A stretch of 64,000 nt of DNA from an uncultured Bacilli bacterium (GTDB lineage Bacteria; Bacillota_I; Bacilli_A; RF39; UBA660). The notes below the pieces were generated by a model, which did not search any database, was not told the DNA's origin, and saw only the letters and a program-made list of their open reading frames with translations. Position numbers and translations under genes: made by a program. The stretch spans positions 1 through 64,000 of the forward strand of contig CAKOUR010000001.1 in assembly GCA_934120635.1 (NCBI GenBank), written 5' to 3'. The first letter of the stretch is position 1, and each line of letters begins with the position of its first letter. Below are positions 45,386 to 55,484 of the stretch, one piece after another.

Positions 45386-45961
45386 ATGGTAGAGACAATT
45401 TTATATTTAAATGGGAATAATCCTAAAACAATAAGTTATATAGACGAAGATACAAAAAGTTATGTAACTTTGAAAGTAAAACTAAAAGAAGAAGTTAGTG
45501 AATTTGAATTCAAAAAATTTTTAGCAGAGTTAAAATACTTAAAAATAAGTTTATTATCAAATGGAAATACTAATTTATATTTAATTCAAGAATTAAAACA
45601 TTGTTTTAAAGAAATACTAGCGACAGAATCAGTAATTAACTTAAAGAATTTATATGAACTAATAAATAGTTTAGAAGAGTCAGAATTTACTATTTTGAAT
45701 GAAAAAGTAGAAGAATTTTATAATATGTTTGAAATAGTAAATAAATGTGAATATAGTTTACCAGTATATAACGAAATGATACGTCATTTTAAAACAAATC
45801 AGTTATTTAGGCTACAAGATAGTAATTTTGAAAAAGAAGTAGACTCTATGAAATATAATAGTTATTTTTTTAATTCAGAATATTTATCTAAATGTGAAAA
45901 ATTAAAGCAATCTTCACAAAACAAGAAAAGAACTTTAACTAATATAAAAAGTATGGGATAA
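45386..45961 (+). CDS. Hypothetical protein, 191 aa
   Basis: AAGGAGG upstream of ATG 45386. N-terminal strand-rich part (ETILYLNGNNPKTISYIDED), then helices through residue ~180 and a basic tail. Soluble, acidic overall. No family recognised. Monocistronic between the palindromic upstream region and a strong terminator. Confidence 0.55.
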   Translation: MVETILYLNGNNPKTISYIDEDTKSYVTLKVKLKEEVSEFEFKKFLAELKYLKISLLSNGNTNLYLIQELKHCFKEILATESVINLKNLYELINSLEESEFTILNEKVEEFYNMFEIVNKCEYSLPVYNEMIRHFKTNQLFRLQDSNFEKEVDSMKYNSYFFNSEYLSKCEKLKQSSQNKKRTLTNIKSMG

Positions 45962-45996
45962 CTTTATTTTTATAAACTAAATTTTAATTATAACAA

Positions 45997-46035
45997 ACAA
46001 TCATACATTAGTTTTAAGATGTATGATTGTTTTCT
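45997..46035 (+). terminator. Terminator after the 191-aa gene
   Basis: ACAATCATACAT (45997-46008) pairs with ATGTATGATTGT (46019-46030), followed by T's. Confidence 0.92.
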
Positions 46036-46151
46036 ATGTTCAAATTAGTATATATTTTAAATATAAATTTATTTTAATCAAAATAAGATAATAAGAGAAT
46101 TTCACTTCATAAATCATTTATACCATAATTTCCCATATTTAGAAATTTCTA

Positions 46152-46181
46152 TTGACAAAAAATAATCATCTTTTGTATAAT
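46152..46181 (+). promoter_or_regulatory. Promoter of the marR-ABC operon
   Basis: Consensus TTGACA (46152-46157), 18-nt spacer, TATAAT (46176-46181). TAATCAT occurs twice here (46163-46169 and 46178-46184), once in the spacer and once over the -10, so the MarR protein may bind across it. Confidence 0.75.
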
Positions 46182-46217
46182 CATTAATGTTAGTTACCTT
46201 ACAAAAAGAGGTGGAAA

Positions 46218-46661
46218 ATGAATTCAAAACAAAATATTGCATTAGAAATAAAATGTATGGACAATATGATTAACAGACATATTATAAATAAAGCAAAAAA
46301 CTTAAAAATGACATTTACATTGACACCAGTTCAATTTAGAATTTTACACTATCTCTTTAAAAATAAAGAAAAAATTATTTATCAAAATGATATTGAAAAA
46401 CTAATTGAATCACGTCGGTCAACTACATCTGGCATTTTAAATACAATGGAAAAAAACAATCTAATAAAAAGAGTAGATAGCAAAAAGGATGCCAGAAAAA
46501 AACAAATCGTATTAACATCATCTTGTAAAGGATATTACAACAAAATGTTAAAACAATGTCAATTATTTGAAGAAAAATTAAAAGAAAATATTTCAAACGA
46601 AGAACTAGAAATATTTTTTAAGGTAACTGAAAAAATTAAAAGTAATATAATGAATATGTGA
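46218..46661 (+). CDS. MarR-family transcriptional regulator
   Basis: 147 aa, GAGGTGG site. Winged HTH: FTLTPVQFRILHYLF, then recognition helix SRRSTTSGILNTMEKNNLI, then wing KRVDSKKDARKKQIVLT. First gene of an operon with two ABC exporter subunits, so it most likely represses its own operon and responds to the exported drug or peptide. Confidence 0.93.
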   Translation: MNSKQNIALEIKCMDNMINRHIINKAKNLKMTFTLTPVQFRILHYLFKNKEKIIYQNDIEKLIESRRSTTSGILNTMEKNNLIKRVDSKKDARKKQIVLTSSCKGYYNKMLKQCQLFEEKLKENISNEELEIFFKVTEKIKSNIMNM

Positions 46662-46703
46662 GTCTTATATTACAAGAAAAAATATTTTAGAAAGGAAAAG
46701 AAT

Positions 46704-48467
46704 ATGTTTAAATTATTAAAAAATATTAATAAAAAACAATGGTTCTTTATTATGATTAGTTTTGTCCTAATCATAGGTCAAGTATGGCTAGAACTAAAAA
46801 TGCCTGACTATATGTCAGAAATTACTGTCTTAGTTCAAAGTGAAGGAAGCAACATGAAAGATATTCTAATAAATGGTGGCTACATGTTAGCTTGCGCCTT
46901 AGGAAGTCTTTTATCAGCAATTATTGTAGGATATTTAGTTTCTAATATCTCAGCAACCTTCTCGATGAAAGTAAGAAAAAAATTATTTAATAAAGTAGAA
47001 AATTTATCTATGCACGAAGTAAAACAATTTTCTACAAGTAGTTTAATTACGAGAACAACGAATGATATTACTCAAGTTCAAATGCTAATTTCTATGGGAT
47101 TACAACTATTAATTAAAGCACCAATAACAGCAATTTGGGCAATTAGCAAGATCTTAAATAAAAGTACAGATTGGAGTATTATTACTGCTATTGCTGTAGC
47201 AGTTTTACTAACAACAATAGGAATCATTATGATTATTGTCCTACCAAAATTTAAGATTGTTCAAAAATTAACCGATAATCTAAATAATGTAACAAGAGAA
47301 AACTTAACAGGAATTCGTGTTGTTAGAGCCTTTAATGCAGAAGAATATCAAGAAAATAAATTTGAAAATGTCAACGCAAAACTAACTAATCAACAATTAT
47401 TTAACCAAAAAACATTTGCAATTTTATCACCTATTATGTACTTAGTAATGTATTTTTTAACTCTAAGTATTTATTTTATAGGTGCTTCTTTAATCAAAGA
47501 AACAGTTTTATCCAATAAATTAACAATGTTTGGAGATATGGTTGTATTCAGTACTTATGCTATGCAAATCATTATGTCTTTCCTTATGTTGGCTATGATT
47601 TTCATGATGGTACCTCGTGCCAGTGTTTCTGCAAATCGTATTAATGAAGTACTAGATACAGAAGAGAGCATCAAAGATGGAAATATCAACAAAGAAACAA
47701 CGAAAGAAAAAGGAACAGTTGAATTCAAAAATGTTTCTTTCAAATATCCTGATGCCAAAGAATACTTATTAAGAAATATCTCTTTTAAAGCAGAAGAGGG
47801 TCAGACAATTGCTTTCATTGGTTCAACAGGAAGTGGCAAATCAACTTTAATTAATCTAGTACCAAGATTTTATGATGCTACTGAAGGAGAGGTTTTAGTT
47901 GATGGCATAAATGTTAAAGACTATACCCAAGAATTCTTGCACAACAAAATTGGTTATGTTCCTCAAAAAGCAGTCATGTTTGATGGAACGGTAAATACTA
48001 ATATTGCTTACGGTGAAAATGGGAAACCAGAAGTAACGGAGAAACAAATCAAAAAAGCCATTGAAGTTGCTCAAGGAAAAGAATTTGTTGAAAAGATGGA
48101 TAACAAATACGATACCCATATTGCAAGTGGGGGAACTAATGTATCTGGGGGACAAAAACAAAGATTAGCAATTGCAAGAGCAATCGCCAGAGATCCAGAA
48201 ATTTATATCTTTGATGATAGTTTCTCTGCACTAGACTATAAAACTGATGCAACGTTAAGAAAAGCCTTAAAAGAACATACCAAAACATCAACAAGTTTAA
48301 TTGTTGCCCAAAGAATAGGTACCATCATGAATGCCGATAAAATTATCGTTCTAGATAATGGAAAATGTGTAGGAATGGGAACACATAAAGAATTATTAAA
48401 ATCATGTAAAGTATATAAACAAATTGCATTATCACAATTATCAAAGGAGGAATTAGAAAATGCCTAG
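46704..48467 (+). CDS. ABC exporter subunit with degenerate ATP site (BmrC/YheI-like)
   Basis: 587 aa. Six membrane helices (~1-300), then the nucleotide-binding domain: Walker A IGSTGSGKSTLI, signature VSGGQKQRLA, Walker B IYIFDDSFSALD. The catalytic Glu is Asp, and the switch His is Gln (IVAQRI), the marks of the degenerate half of heterodimeric exporters. The partner is the next gene, which overlaps it by 8 nt. Likely exports drugs or peptides under MarR control. Confidence 0.93.
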   Translation: MFKLLKNINKKQWFFIMISFVLIIGQVWLELKMPDYMSEITVLVQSEGSNMKDILINGGYMLACALGSLLSAIIVGYLVSNISATFSMKVRKKLFNKVENLSMHEVKQFSTSSLITRTTNDITQVQMLISMGLQLLIKAPITAIWAISKILNKSTDWSIITAIAVAVLLTTIGIIMIIVLPKFKIVQKLTDNLNNVTRENLTGIRVVRAFNAEEYQENKFENVNAKLTNQQLFNQKTFAILSPIMYLVMYFLTLSIYFIGASLIKETVLSNKLTMFGDMVVFSTYAMQIIMSFLMLAMIFMMVPRASVSANRINEVLDTEESIKDGNINKETTKEKGTVEFKNVSFKYPDAKEYLLRNISFKAEEGQTIAFIGSTGSGKSTLINLVPRFYDATEGEVLVDGINVKDYTQEFLHNKIGYVPQKAVMFDGTVNTNIAYGENGKPEVTEKQIKKAIEVAQGKEFVEKMDNKYDTHIASGGTNVSGGQKQRLAIARAIARDPEIYIFDDSFSALDYKTDATLRKALKEHTKTSTSLIVAQRIGTIMNADKIIVLDNGKCVGMGTHKELLKSCKVYKQIALSQLSKEELENA

Positions 48468-50838
48468 TGAAAGTAATCAACCAAAAAGAAGACAACACGG
48501 ACCAGGTATGGGCCCAGCACCAGCTGAAAAAGCCAAGAACTTTAAAAATGCTATTTCTAGATTATTTAAAGAACTAAAAAGTTTTCATATTCTAATTTTA
48601 ATAGCTTTAATCTTAGCAGCTTTAAGTTCCGTTCTTTCTATTATTTCTCCAAACAAATTATCAGACTTAACTGATGAAATCTCTAAAGGCTTAGTCATTA
48701 AAACTGATGTTATGAAAGAAATAACAGAAAAAGTAACAGCATCTGTCTCAGAAGATAAATTAAAAACAACCCTACCACAAATCTTACAAATGAATTTATC
48801 CGAAGAAACATCAAGAGAAATCTTAACTTCTCCATCAATTAAAGAAGAATCTAAAATAGCTTTTCAAAATAGCATGACAAAAATTGGTACCATGACCAAT
48901 CAACAAGATATCATGAAAGAATTATCTAACTTACCAGAAGATGTTTTAACTTGTATCTTGAAAACTTCTACTTATCAAGGAATAGAAATTACCTCTCCTG
49001 AAAAAGTCACTTTCTTAAAAAGTGTTACTCAAATGATGGATAAAGAAAATAAAACAAGTCCATCTCTTGAAATCCCGGAAAGTATTCAAAAAGTACTTTT
49101 CCAAGATTTTAAAATCAAGAGTACTATCATTACTTCCAGCGACCAAGCAAAATTTTTAACGATAATGAGTGGAGTAGGAGATAAAACTAACACTAAAGAG
49201 TTATATACAAAACTAGATAAATTACCAAAGAATATCAAAAAGGTAATTGAACCAACAATGAATATGAATAAAATTAAAGGAATTGCTTTATTCTTAGTAA
49301 TAGTTTATTTACTAAGTGCATTATTTAGTTATATAGAATCTATTTCTATGACAATAGTTGCTAATAAATTTGCTAAAAAACTAAGAAGCAATATCTCTAC
49401 GAAAATTAATAAATTACCATTAAAATTCTTTGATGCCCATCAATCAGGAGATATCTTATCTAGAGTAACTAACGATGTAGATACTATAGCTCAGTCAATG
49501 AACCAATCCCTATCTACTTTAGTTAGTGCAATAACTCTATTTGTAGGTACCATTATCATGATGTTTGTAACCAATTGGATTATGGCAATTACGGCTATTG
49601 TTTCTAGTTTATTAGGCTTTGTCTTTATGTTTTTAATCTTAGGAAAATCTCAGAAATACTTTACTGCAAGACAAGTAGAATTAGGAAACCTAAATAGCCA
49701 TATTGAAGAAATCTATTCTGGCTTAAATGTCGTAAAAGCATATAATGGAAAAAAAGAATCAGATCAAAAATTTGATGAATTAAATAAGAAAGTATATGAA
49801 TGTAATAGAAAGAGTCAATTTCTATCAGGACTAATGCCTCCAATGATGAACTTTATTGGAAACTTTGGGTATGTAGCCGTATGTATTGTAGGTGCCTTAT
49901 TAACCATGAATGATTTAACAACATTTGGAGTAATCGTAGCATTTATTGCTTATGTAAGACTATTCACTTCTCCGTTATCACAAATTGCTCAAGCAATGAC
50001 CTCACTACAATCAACAGCAGCTGCAAGTGAGAGAGTATTTGAATTCCTAGATGAAGAAGAAATGACTAGCGAAGAAAATAAAACAAAAGTTTTAGATAGA
50101 AAAAAAGTAAAAGGAAAAATAGAATTCAATCAGGTGGTCTTCCAATATGATGGAAATGATAAACCAACTATTCATAACTTTAGTGCTATAGCAAAACCAG
50201 GACAAAAAGTAGCAATTGTAGGACCTACCGGAGCAGGAAAAACTACAATGGTTAATCTATTAATGAAATTCTATGAAATCAATGGAGGAGATATCAAAAT
50301 CGATGGTGTATCTATCAATGATTTAACCAGAGAAAATGTTCATTCCTTATTTACTATGGTGCTACAAGATACTTGGCTATTCAATGGAACCATTAAAGAA
50401 AATATTATTTATAACCGAGAAAACGTCAATATGGGTCGTGTAGAAGAAGTATGTGATACCGTAGGAATTAGTCACTTTATTAATACCCTATCAGATGGCT
50501 ATGATACAGTAATTAGTGATAATGATTCAGTATCTGCAGGACAAAGACAATTAATTACAATTGCTCGTGGAATGTTAAGCGATTCTCCATTCCTAATTTT
50601 AGATGAAGCTACTTCCAATGTTGATACAAGAACCGAAGAGTTAGTCCAAAAAGCTATGGATAAACTAACCGAAGGGAAAACATCGTTTATTATTGCTCAT
50701 CGTCTATCAACCATCAAAAACGCAGATCTTATCCTAGTTATGAAAGACGGAAATATCGTTGAGCAAGGAAAACATAATGAACTAATTAAGAAAAATGGTT
50801 TCTATGCAGATATTTATAATTCGCAATTTCAAAAATAA
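48460..50838 (+). CDS. ABC exporter subunit with canonical ATP site and large extracellular insertion (BmrD/YheH-like)
   Basis: 792 aa, about 200 more than usual. A Pro/Gly-rich cytoplasmic start (~1-25) and membrane helix 1 (~42-62) are followed by an inserted, mostly helical domain (~75-270) that would lie outside the cell, then membrane helix 2 (~274-295) and the rest of the exporter fold. ATP site complete: GPTGAGKTTMV, VSAGQRQL, FLILDEATS, IIAHRLS. BmrD also has an extracellular insertion, but this one seems larger. Its AAGGAGG lies inside the upstream gene. Confidence 0.92.
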   Translation: MPSESNQPKRRQHGPGMGPAPAEKAKNFKNAISRLFKELKSFHILILIALILAALSSVLSIISPNKLSDLTDEISKGLVIKTDVMKEITEKVTASVSEDKLKTTLPQILQMNLSEETSREILTSPSIKEESKIAFQNSMTKIGTMTNQQDIMKELSNLPEDVLTCILKTSTYQGIEITSPEKVTFLKSVTQMMDKENKTSPSLEIPESIQKVLFQDFKIKSTIITSSDQAKFLTIMSGVGDKTNTKELYTKLDKLPKNIKKVIEPTMNMNKIKGIALFLVIVYLLSALFSYIESISMTIVANKFAKKLRSNISTKINKLPLKFFDAHQSGDILSRVTNDVDTIAQSMNQSLSTLVSAITLFVGTIIMMFVTNWIMAITAIVSSLLGFVFMFLILGKSQKYFTARQVELGNLNSHIEEIYSGLNVVKAYNGKKESDQKFDELNKKVYECNRKSQFLSGLMPPMMNFIGNFGYVAVCIVGALLTMNDLTTFGVIVAFIAYVRLFTSPLSQIAQAMTSLQSTAAASERVFEFLDEEEMTSEENKTKVLDRKKVKGKIEFNQVVFQYDGNDKPTIHNFSAIAKPGQKVAIVGPTGAGKTTMVNLLMKFYEINGGDIKIDGVSINDLTRENVHSLFTMVLQDTWLFNGTIKENIIYNRENVNMGRVEEVCDTVGISHFINTLSDGYDTVISDNDSVSAGQRQLITIARGMLSDSPFLILDEATSNVDTRTEELVQKAMDKLTEGKTSFIIAHRLSTIKNADLILVMKDGNIVEQGKHNELIKKNGFYADIYNSQFQK

Positions 50839-50893
50839 AATACTTAAAAAGAAATATCCTTAAATTAAGAGTATTTCTAAATAAGTATTTTTT
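50837..50893. terminator. Bidirectional terminator of the AATACT type
   Basis: AAAATACTTA (50837-50846) pairs with TAAGTATTTT (50882-50891), with an inner GAAATA...TATTTC hairpin. It lies between convergent genes. Confidence 0.75.
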
Positions 50894-50896
50894 CTT

Positions 50897-52417
50897 TTAA
50901 TAATCAATATCTGTTTTTGCTATTTCAATTACAGGACGAACTCCAACTAAAACATCAGTTCTTTGTACTTCTACACTATGAACACGTCTTGCTGTAGCAT
51001 AAATTATCCAACCATGATTTGACATCGTATTTCTAGGTGTTTCTAACCAATATCCATCAAATTTAGAATTATCTTTCTTTGAAAAATTAGTATTTTCAAC
51101 AAGATAAAGTTGACTATCTAATTCTCCATTTTTCCAAGTTGGAATATAAAAAGTAACAAGTTTTTTCACTTCAGCAATAGTCAAAAGACGTGCAGCATAT
51201 TTAGAATAACTAAGTACTGCAGGAAAAGTATGACCATCTTTTGTACTAGTAGTACCATATTCATTAATTAATTTTCTTTCTGTATTAAATAAACTAACAT
51301 TACTCCATTGACTAGTAGTAGGAAGTTGTTCCATAGCAGTTCTAGGTCCATGCCAATTTTCTTTTGAACTATCGTATGGATAATATTTCTCATTATTTGG
51401 CTTTCCTTCACTGACATTATTATAATAAATTAAAACGGCTACATTACTATTATTTTCCATATCGGTAACATAATAAAATCTTTCTGTTTCTGCATCGTAA
51501 GTTCCATCACCATTCACATCACAATCAAAAGCATCTCCCGATATCAAGTTTCCTGTAGCACCTAAAGAACCATAGGTAATCGTTGTAGTCCCATAAATTC
51601 CGTCAGCTTTATAACCAGCGCTAGCACAAGATTTACCCTTACATTCTTCAGTATGAAGGATAGTTGCCCTTTGACATATTGGCATCTTAAAATAAAGACG
51701 AATATCCCCATTAACATTAGGTAGAACTAAATTATTATTTTCATACTGATAATCTTGCCCTATAGATAATCGCTTATTATTCATAAATACATTTAAAAAA
51801 TAATCAATATGATTAGGAATTGTTATATTTAGTTCTTCTCCTTCCATTATTTCATGAGGAAGATTAGTAGAATCAATATCTAGATAATTTATACTATAAA
51901 TTCTTCCAAAAAGAAAATCTAATCGCAGATCATAAGAAGTATTAGAAGAATTATAACCATTATCCTGATAAGAAATTTTAATTTTCACTTCTTTTTTACT
52001 ACCTAAACTACATTTCCCTTCATCATCACATAATTTAGACTTTAAATCATAATTAAGTACTTCAAACTTTAAATTATCATAATTTATACTAATATTCTTA
52101 ATTCCCATTAAAACATTTCCTAAATTATAAACGTCAATATTATAAATTACATAAGAATTAGCATTCTTTAAATTAACTTTAGAATTAATATTATATGCAT
52201 TATATTCTTCATAACTACTATCAGCATCATTTACACTATCTATACTAACACCCATTATTCTAATATCTTTATCAATTCTTACAATAGCTTTAGTATCATC
52301 TATAGATAAATTATTTTGAAAAGCAGAAAAACCAACACTTAAAAGTAGAACAGATAAGATAATTAAACTAATATAAATAAAAGTATAATTTTTAACTTTA
52401 TTTTTCTTTTTTATCAT
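50897..52417 (-). CDS. Membrane-anchored or secreted surface protein, 506 aa
   Basis: Read leftward from ATG 52417 with GGGAGG upstream. Basic start and a hydrophobic helix (~12-32) ending LSVGFSAFQNNL, which resembles SipW-type/TasA-like signal regions. Beta-rich domain (~45-170), a second beta domain (~175-250), then a C-terminal Cys/Gly/Trp-rich domain (~255-506) with DCDVNGDGTYDAETERFYYV and closing GVRPVIEIAK. The last motif recurs in surface proteins of uncultured gut Bacilli. Role unknown; probably a matrix or adhesion component. Confidence 0.65.
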   Translation of the reverse strand: MIKKKNKVKNYTFIYISLIILSVLLLSVGFSAFQNNLSIDDTKAIVRIDKDIRIMGVSIDSVNDADSSYEEYNAYNINSKVNLKNANSYVIYNIDVYNLGNVLMGIKNISINYDNLKFEVLNYDLKSKLCDDEGKCSLGSKKEVKIKISYQDNGYNSSNTSYDLRLDFLFGRIYSINYLDIDSTNLPHEIMEGEELNITIPNHIDYFLNVFMNNKRLSIGQDYQYENNNLVLPNVNGDIRLYFKMPICQRATILHTEECKGKSCASAGYKADGIYGTTTITYGSLGATGNLISGDAFDCDVNGDGTYDAETERFYYVTDMENNSNVAVLIYYNNVSEGKPNNEKYYPYDSSKENWHGPRTAMEQLPTTSQWSNVSLFNTERKLINEYGTTSTKDGHTFPAVLSYSKYAARLLTIAEVKKLVTFYIPTWKNGELDSQLYLVENTNFSKKDNSKFDGYWLETPRNTMSNHGWIIYATARRVHSVEVQRTDVLVGVRPVIEIAKTDIDY

Positions 52418-52542
52418 TTTTTCCTCCCATATTATTAACTTAATTATAACATAAGAAAGATAAAAATAAATAAACTAACGTTCTAATCTTTATTGAACTC
52501 ATTATCAAAATATTCATACTATATTTATAGAGGTGAATAAAT

Positions 52543-53337
52543 TTGAACTTATTTGGAAATTTAAATCCTATTTTACAAGCATTAATCGCAACAACTTTTA
52601 CTTGGGGAATAACACTTTTAGGTGCTTTAGTTGTTTGTTTCTTCAAAGAAGTAAACAAAAAAGCATTAAATACCATACTAGGTTTTAGTGCTGGTGTAAT
52701 GATAGCAGCCTCTTTCTGGTCTTTATTACTTCCTTCAATAGAATTATCAGAAGAATTAGGATATATAGCGTGGGGACTACCAGCATTAGGATTTATACTT
52801 GGAGGATTATTTGTTCTCTTATCTGATAAATTCTTAGACAAGACTTTAAGCGATAAAAATAGTATAAAAAAAGATTCATTAAAAAGAAGTATTTTATTAG
52901 TATCTGCTATTACTCTTCATAATATTCCAGAAGGAATGTCCATTGGGGTTGCCTTTGGAGGAATCTCTAGTGGTGTATCAGGAATGACTTTAATTGGTGC
53001 TATCATGTTAGCAGTTGGTATCGGTATTCAAAATTTTCCCGAAGGAGCAGCAGTCTCACTTCCTCTTAGAAAAGAAGGATTTTCGAGAAAGAAAAGTTTC
53101 TTTATCGGTCAGGCTTCAGCTCTAGTAGAACCCATATCTGCAGTAATTGGTGTTATACTTGTTTTAGCAGTAAGAAGTATTTTACCCATTCTCTTATCTT
53201 TTGCAGCAGGAGCTATGATAACAGTAGCAGCTCGTGAACTATTACCAGAGTCTATTTCTGAAAATAAAAACTTATCTACATTAGGACTTATTTTTGGCTT
53301 TGTTCTAATGATGGTATTAGATGTTGCTTTAGGTTAA
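52543..53337 (+). CDS. ZIP-family divalent metal transporter
   Basis: 264 aa from a TTG start with GAGGTGA six bases upstream. Eight helices; metal-binding sequences HNIPEGMSIGVAFG (~125-138) and NFPEGAAVSLPL (~165-176) carry the His/Asn/Glu ligands of the binuclear site. A Lys/Asp-rich cytoplasmic loop lies at ~98-118. Imports zinc or other divalent ions. No metal-responsive operator was recognised. Confidence 0.92.
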   Translation: MNLFGNLNPILQALIATTFTWGITLLGALVVCFFKEVNKKALNTILGFSAGVMIAASFWSLLLPSIELSEELGYIAWGLPALGFILGGLFVLLSDKFLDKTLSDKNSIKKDSLKRSILLVSAITLHNIPEGMSIGVAFGGISSGVSGMTLIGAIMLAVGIGIQNFPEGAAVSLPLRKEGFSRKKSFFIGQASALVEPISAVIGVILVLAVRSILPILLSFAAGAMITVAARELLPESISENKNLSTLGLIFGFVLMMVLDVALG

Positions 53338-53358
53338 GAAAAAATCTTAACCTTTTTA
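53332..53358 (+). terminator. Terminator after the ZIP gene
   Basis: GGTTAAG (53332-53338, containing the stop) pairs with CTTAACC (53346-53352), then T5. Confidence 0.85.
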
Positions 53359-53391
53359 AAAAGAAAAATCTACTCTCAAACGAAGAAGTTG

Positions 53392-53400
53392 TGCTATAAT
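53392..53400 (+). promoter_or_regulatory. Extended -10 of the PAP2 gene
   Basis: TGCTATAAT, 26 nt before ATG 53426. Confidence 0.55.
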
Positions 53401-53425
53401 GTTAAAATAGGAAGTAAGGTGAAAT

Positions 53426-54079
53426 ATGAAAGAAAAAATAAAAACCAAAATTAAAAATAATAGATATATCATTTATATCTCTATTCCATTTTTGCTAATT
53501 ATTCTTTTAATTACAGCAAAAGTAATAGCAGGAAGAGAATTATATATCGATAAATTAGCGTATCACTTATTCATAGAAAAACTAAGAAATGATAAATTAA
53601 CCACATTCATGAAATTAGCAACCAAACTAAGTAATCCAGAAGTCATGATCATAATCGCAATTATTTCTATCTTCTTTTGTACAAAACTAATAAAAAATAA
53701 AAAACTATCTTTAGGAATTATCCTAAATTTAGCAGGAATAACTATAATTAACCAAATACTTAAATTTATCTTTAGAAGAGAAAGACCAACTGGATATCGC
53801 CTAATCGAAATGTCAGGGTACAGTTTTCCCAGTGGACATGCAATGGCGTCCCTTGCATTTTATGGTCTACTTATCTATATTACCAAAAGATTAGTCAAAA
53901 ATAAGTATTTAAAAATCTTGTTAATTACCCTAAATATTGCTATAATTATATTAATAGGAGTAAGCCGAATTTATCTAGGAGTTCACTACTTAAGTGATGT
54001 CTTAACTGGATATTCTATCTCAATAATCTATTTACTTATTACAACAAAATTATTAAATAAATATAAAGTTTTCCCTTAA
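53426..54079 (+). CDS. PAP2-superfamily membrane phosphatase
   Basis: 217 aa, about six membrane helices. Complete active site: C1 KFIFRRERP (KX6RP), C2 FPSGHAM (PSGH) and C3 SRIYLGVHYLSD (SRX5HX3D). Such enzymes dephosphorylate undecaprenyl-PP, phosphatidylglycerol-P or phosphatidate outside the membrane; the substrate is not determinable here. Confidence 0.93.
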   Translation: MKEKIKTKIKNNRYIIYISIPFLLIILLITAKVIAGRELYIDKLAYHLFIEKLRNDKLTTFMKLATKLSNPEVMIIIAIISIFFCTKLIKNKKLSLGIILNLAGITIINQILKFIFRRERPTGYRLIEMSGYSFPSGHAMASLAFYGLLIYITKRLVKNKYLKILLITLNIAIIILIGVSRIYLGVHYLSDVLTGYSISIIYLLITTKLLNKYKVFP

Positions 54080-54148
54080 TATCACATAATTCTTAGATAT
54101 TTTAATCACAATTACTCCATATAATTTTAAATGAAAGAAGGAGAGTTT

Positions 54149-55390
54149 ATGCGAATAAAACCAAGAAAATTACGGAATGAAAAAGAAATCATTATTGATG
54201 TAACACCTGAAGAGACAAATAAGAATGATAATGTACGAGAAAATACTTATTCATCTTATTCTGGAGTAAATCATCAAAATATAAAAAATAATAATCAAGT
54301 AAGTATACCAGTTGTCATTATCTTATGTATCATTTTATCCCTAATTAGTGGAGGATTAGGTGCTTATTTAATGATATCGACAAGACAAAATACTACAACG
54401 ACAACTAACGGAATAACAACATCAACAGCAAAATTAACAGAAACCAATAGTATTTCTGATGCCGTATCTAAAGTATATGATGCAGTAGTAGTTGTTGAAG
54501 TATATAGCAATAATCAATTAGCGTCCACTGGAACAGGATTTGTTTATAAAAAAGCAAATGGGAAAGCTTACTTAATGACCAATAATCATGTTATATCAGG
54601 AGGAAAAACAATAAAAGTATTATTCCAAAATGGTGATGAATTAGAAGCAACAACCGTAGGAAGTGATACTTATTCTGATATTGCTGTTTTAAGTGTAAAA
54701 GATTCTGATAAAATTGTTGCTGCAACAACTGGAGTATCAGACAAATCTAAAGTAGGAGATACTGTATTTACTGTGGGTTCTCCAGAAGGATCTGACTATG
54801 CAGGAACAGTTACAAAAGGAATATTAAGTGCAAAAGATAGATTAGTAGAAGTTGCTTTAAGTAATTCACAAACCTCTGATTATTACATGCAAGTTTTACA
54901 AACAGATGCTGCTATTAATCCAGGAAACAGTGGCGGCCCTCTATGCAATACAAATGGAGAAGTCATTGGTATTACCAATATGAAATTAGTTGATGACACT
55001 GTTGAAGGAATGGGATTTGCAATTCCAATCGGAGATGCCTTAAAAGTAGCAGAAGTCCTAGAAAAAGATGGAAAAGTATCAAGACCATACATTGGAATAT
55101 CGATGTTAGATTTAAGTAACAGTTATTATTTGTGGCAAGCAGGAATTATGGTTCCTGAAAATGTTAATAATGGTGTTGCAGTTGTTAAAGTAGAAAGCAA
55201 CTCACCAGCAGATAAAGCTGGAATAAAGAAAGGTGACATCATCACAAAATTAGCTGGAAAAGATACCAAATCATTAGCAGAATTTAGATATGAATTATAT
55301 AAACATTCTCCAAATGATTCCGTTGAAGTAACTTATATAAGAGATGGAAAAGAACAACAAACTAAACTTACTTTAGGGAAAAGTGAATAA
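54149..55390 (+). CDS. HtrA/DegP-like serine protease with PDZ domain
   Basis: 413 aa from ATG 54149 (AAGGAGAG upstream; ATG 54131 would include the ribosome site in the coding region). Cytoplasmic tail (~1-52), membrane helix (~53-78), Thr-rich linker, trypsin domain with His in TNNHVISGG, Asp in YSDIAVL and Ser in NPGNSGGPL, then one PDZ (~310-410). Envelope quality-control protease. Its terminator is the left copy of the direct repeat that flanks the following accessory block. Confidence 0.94.
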   Translation: MRIKPRKLRNEKEIIIDVTPEETNKNDNVRENTYSSYSGVNHQNIKNNNQVSIPVVIILCIILSLISGGLGAYLMISTRQNTTTTTNGITTSTAKLTETNSISDAVSKVYDAVVVVEVYSNNQLASTGTGFVYKKANGKAYLMTNNHVISGGKTIKVLFQNGDELEATTVGSDTYSDIAVLSVKDSDKIVAATTGVSDKSKVGDTVFTVGSPEGSDYAGTVTKGILSAKDRLVEVALSNSQTSDYYMQVLQTDAAINPGNSGGPLCNTNGEVIGITNMKLVDDTVEGMGFAIPIGDALKVAEVLEKDGKVSRPYIGISMLDLSNSYYLWQAGIMVPENVNNGVAVVKVESNSPADKAGIKKGDIITKLAGKDTKSLAEFRYELYKHSPNDSVEVTYIRDGKEQQTKLTLGKSE

Positions 55391-55399
55391 TTTTTAGAA

Positions 55400-55461
55400 A
55401 AAATACTGATAGAGAAGAAAAATCTTTATCAGTATTTTTATTAAATATGTGTTATGATATT
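55400..55461 (+). repeat. Direct repeat, left copy (62 nt): terminator plus promoter segment
   Basis: Starts AAAATACTGATAGAGAAG and contains the hairpin AATACTGAT/ATCAGTATT. The last 41 nt (55421-55461) are identical to 60960-61000; overall 56 of 62 positions match the right copy. It terminates the HtrA gene and supplies the -10-like TATGAT before the WYL gene. Confidence 0.9.
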
Positions 55462-55484
55462 TTTAAATTGAAAGAAGGAATATT

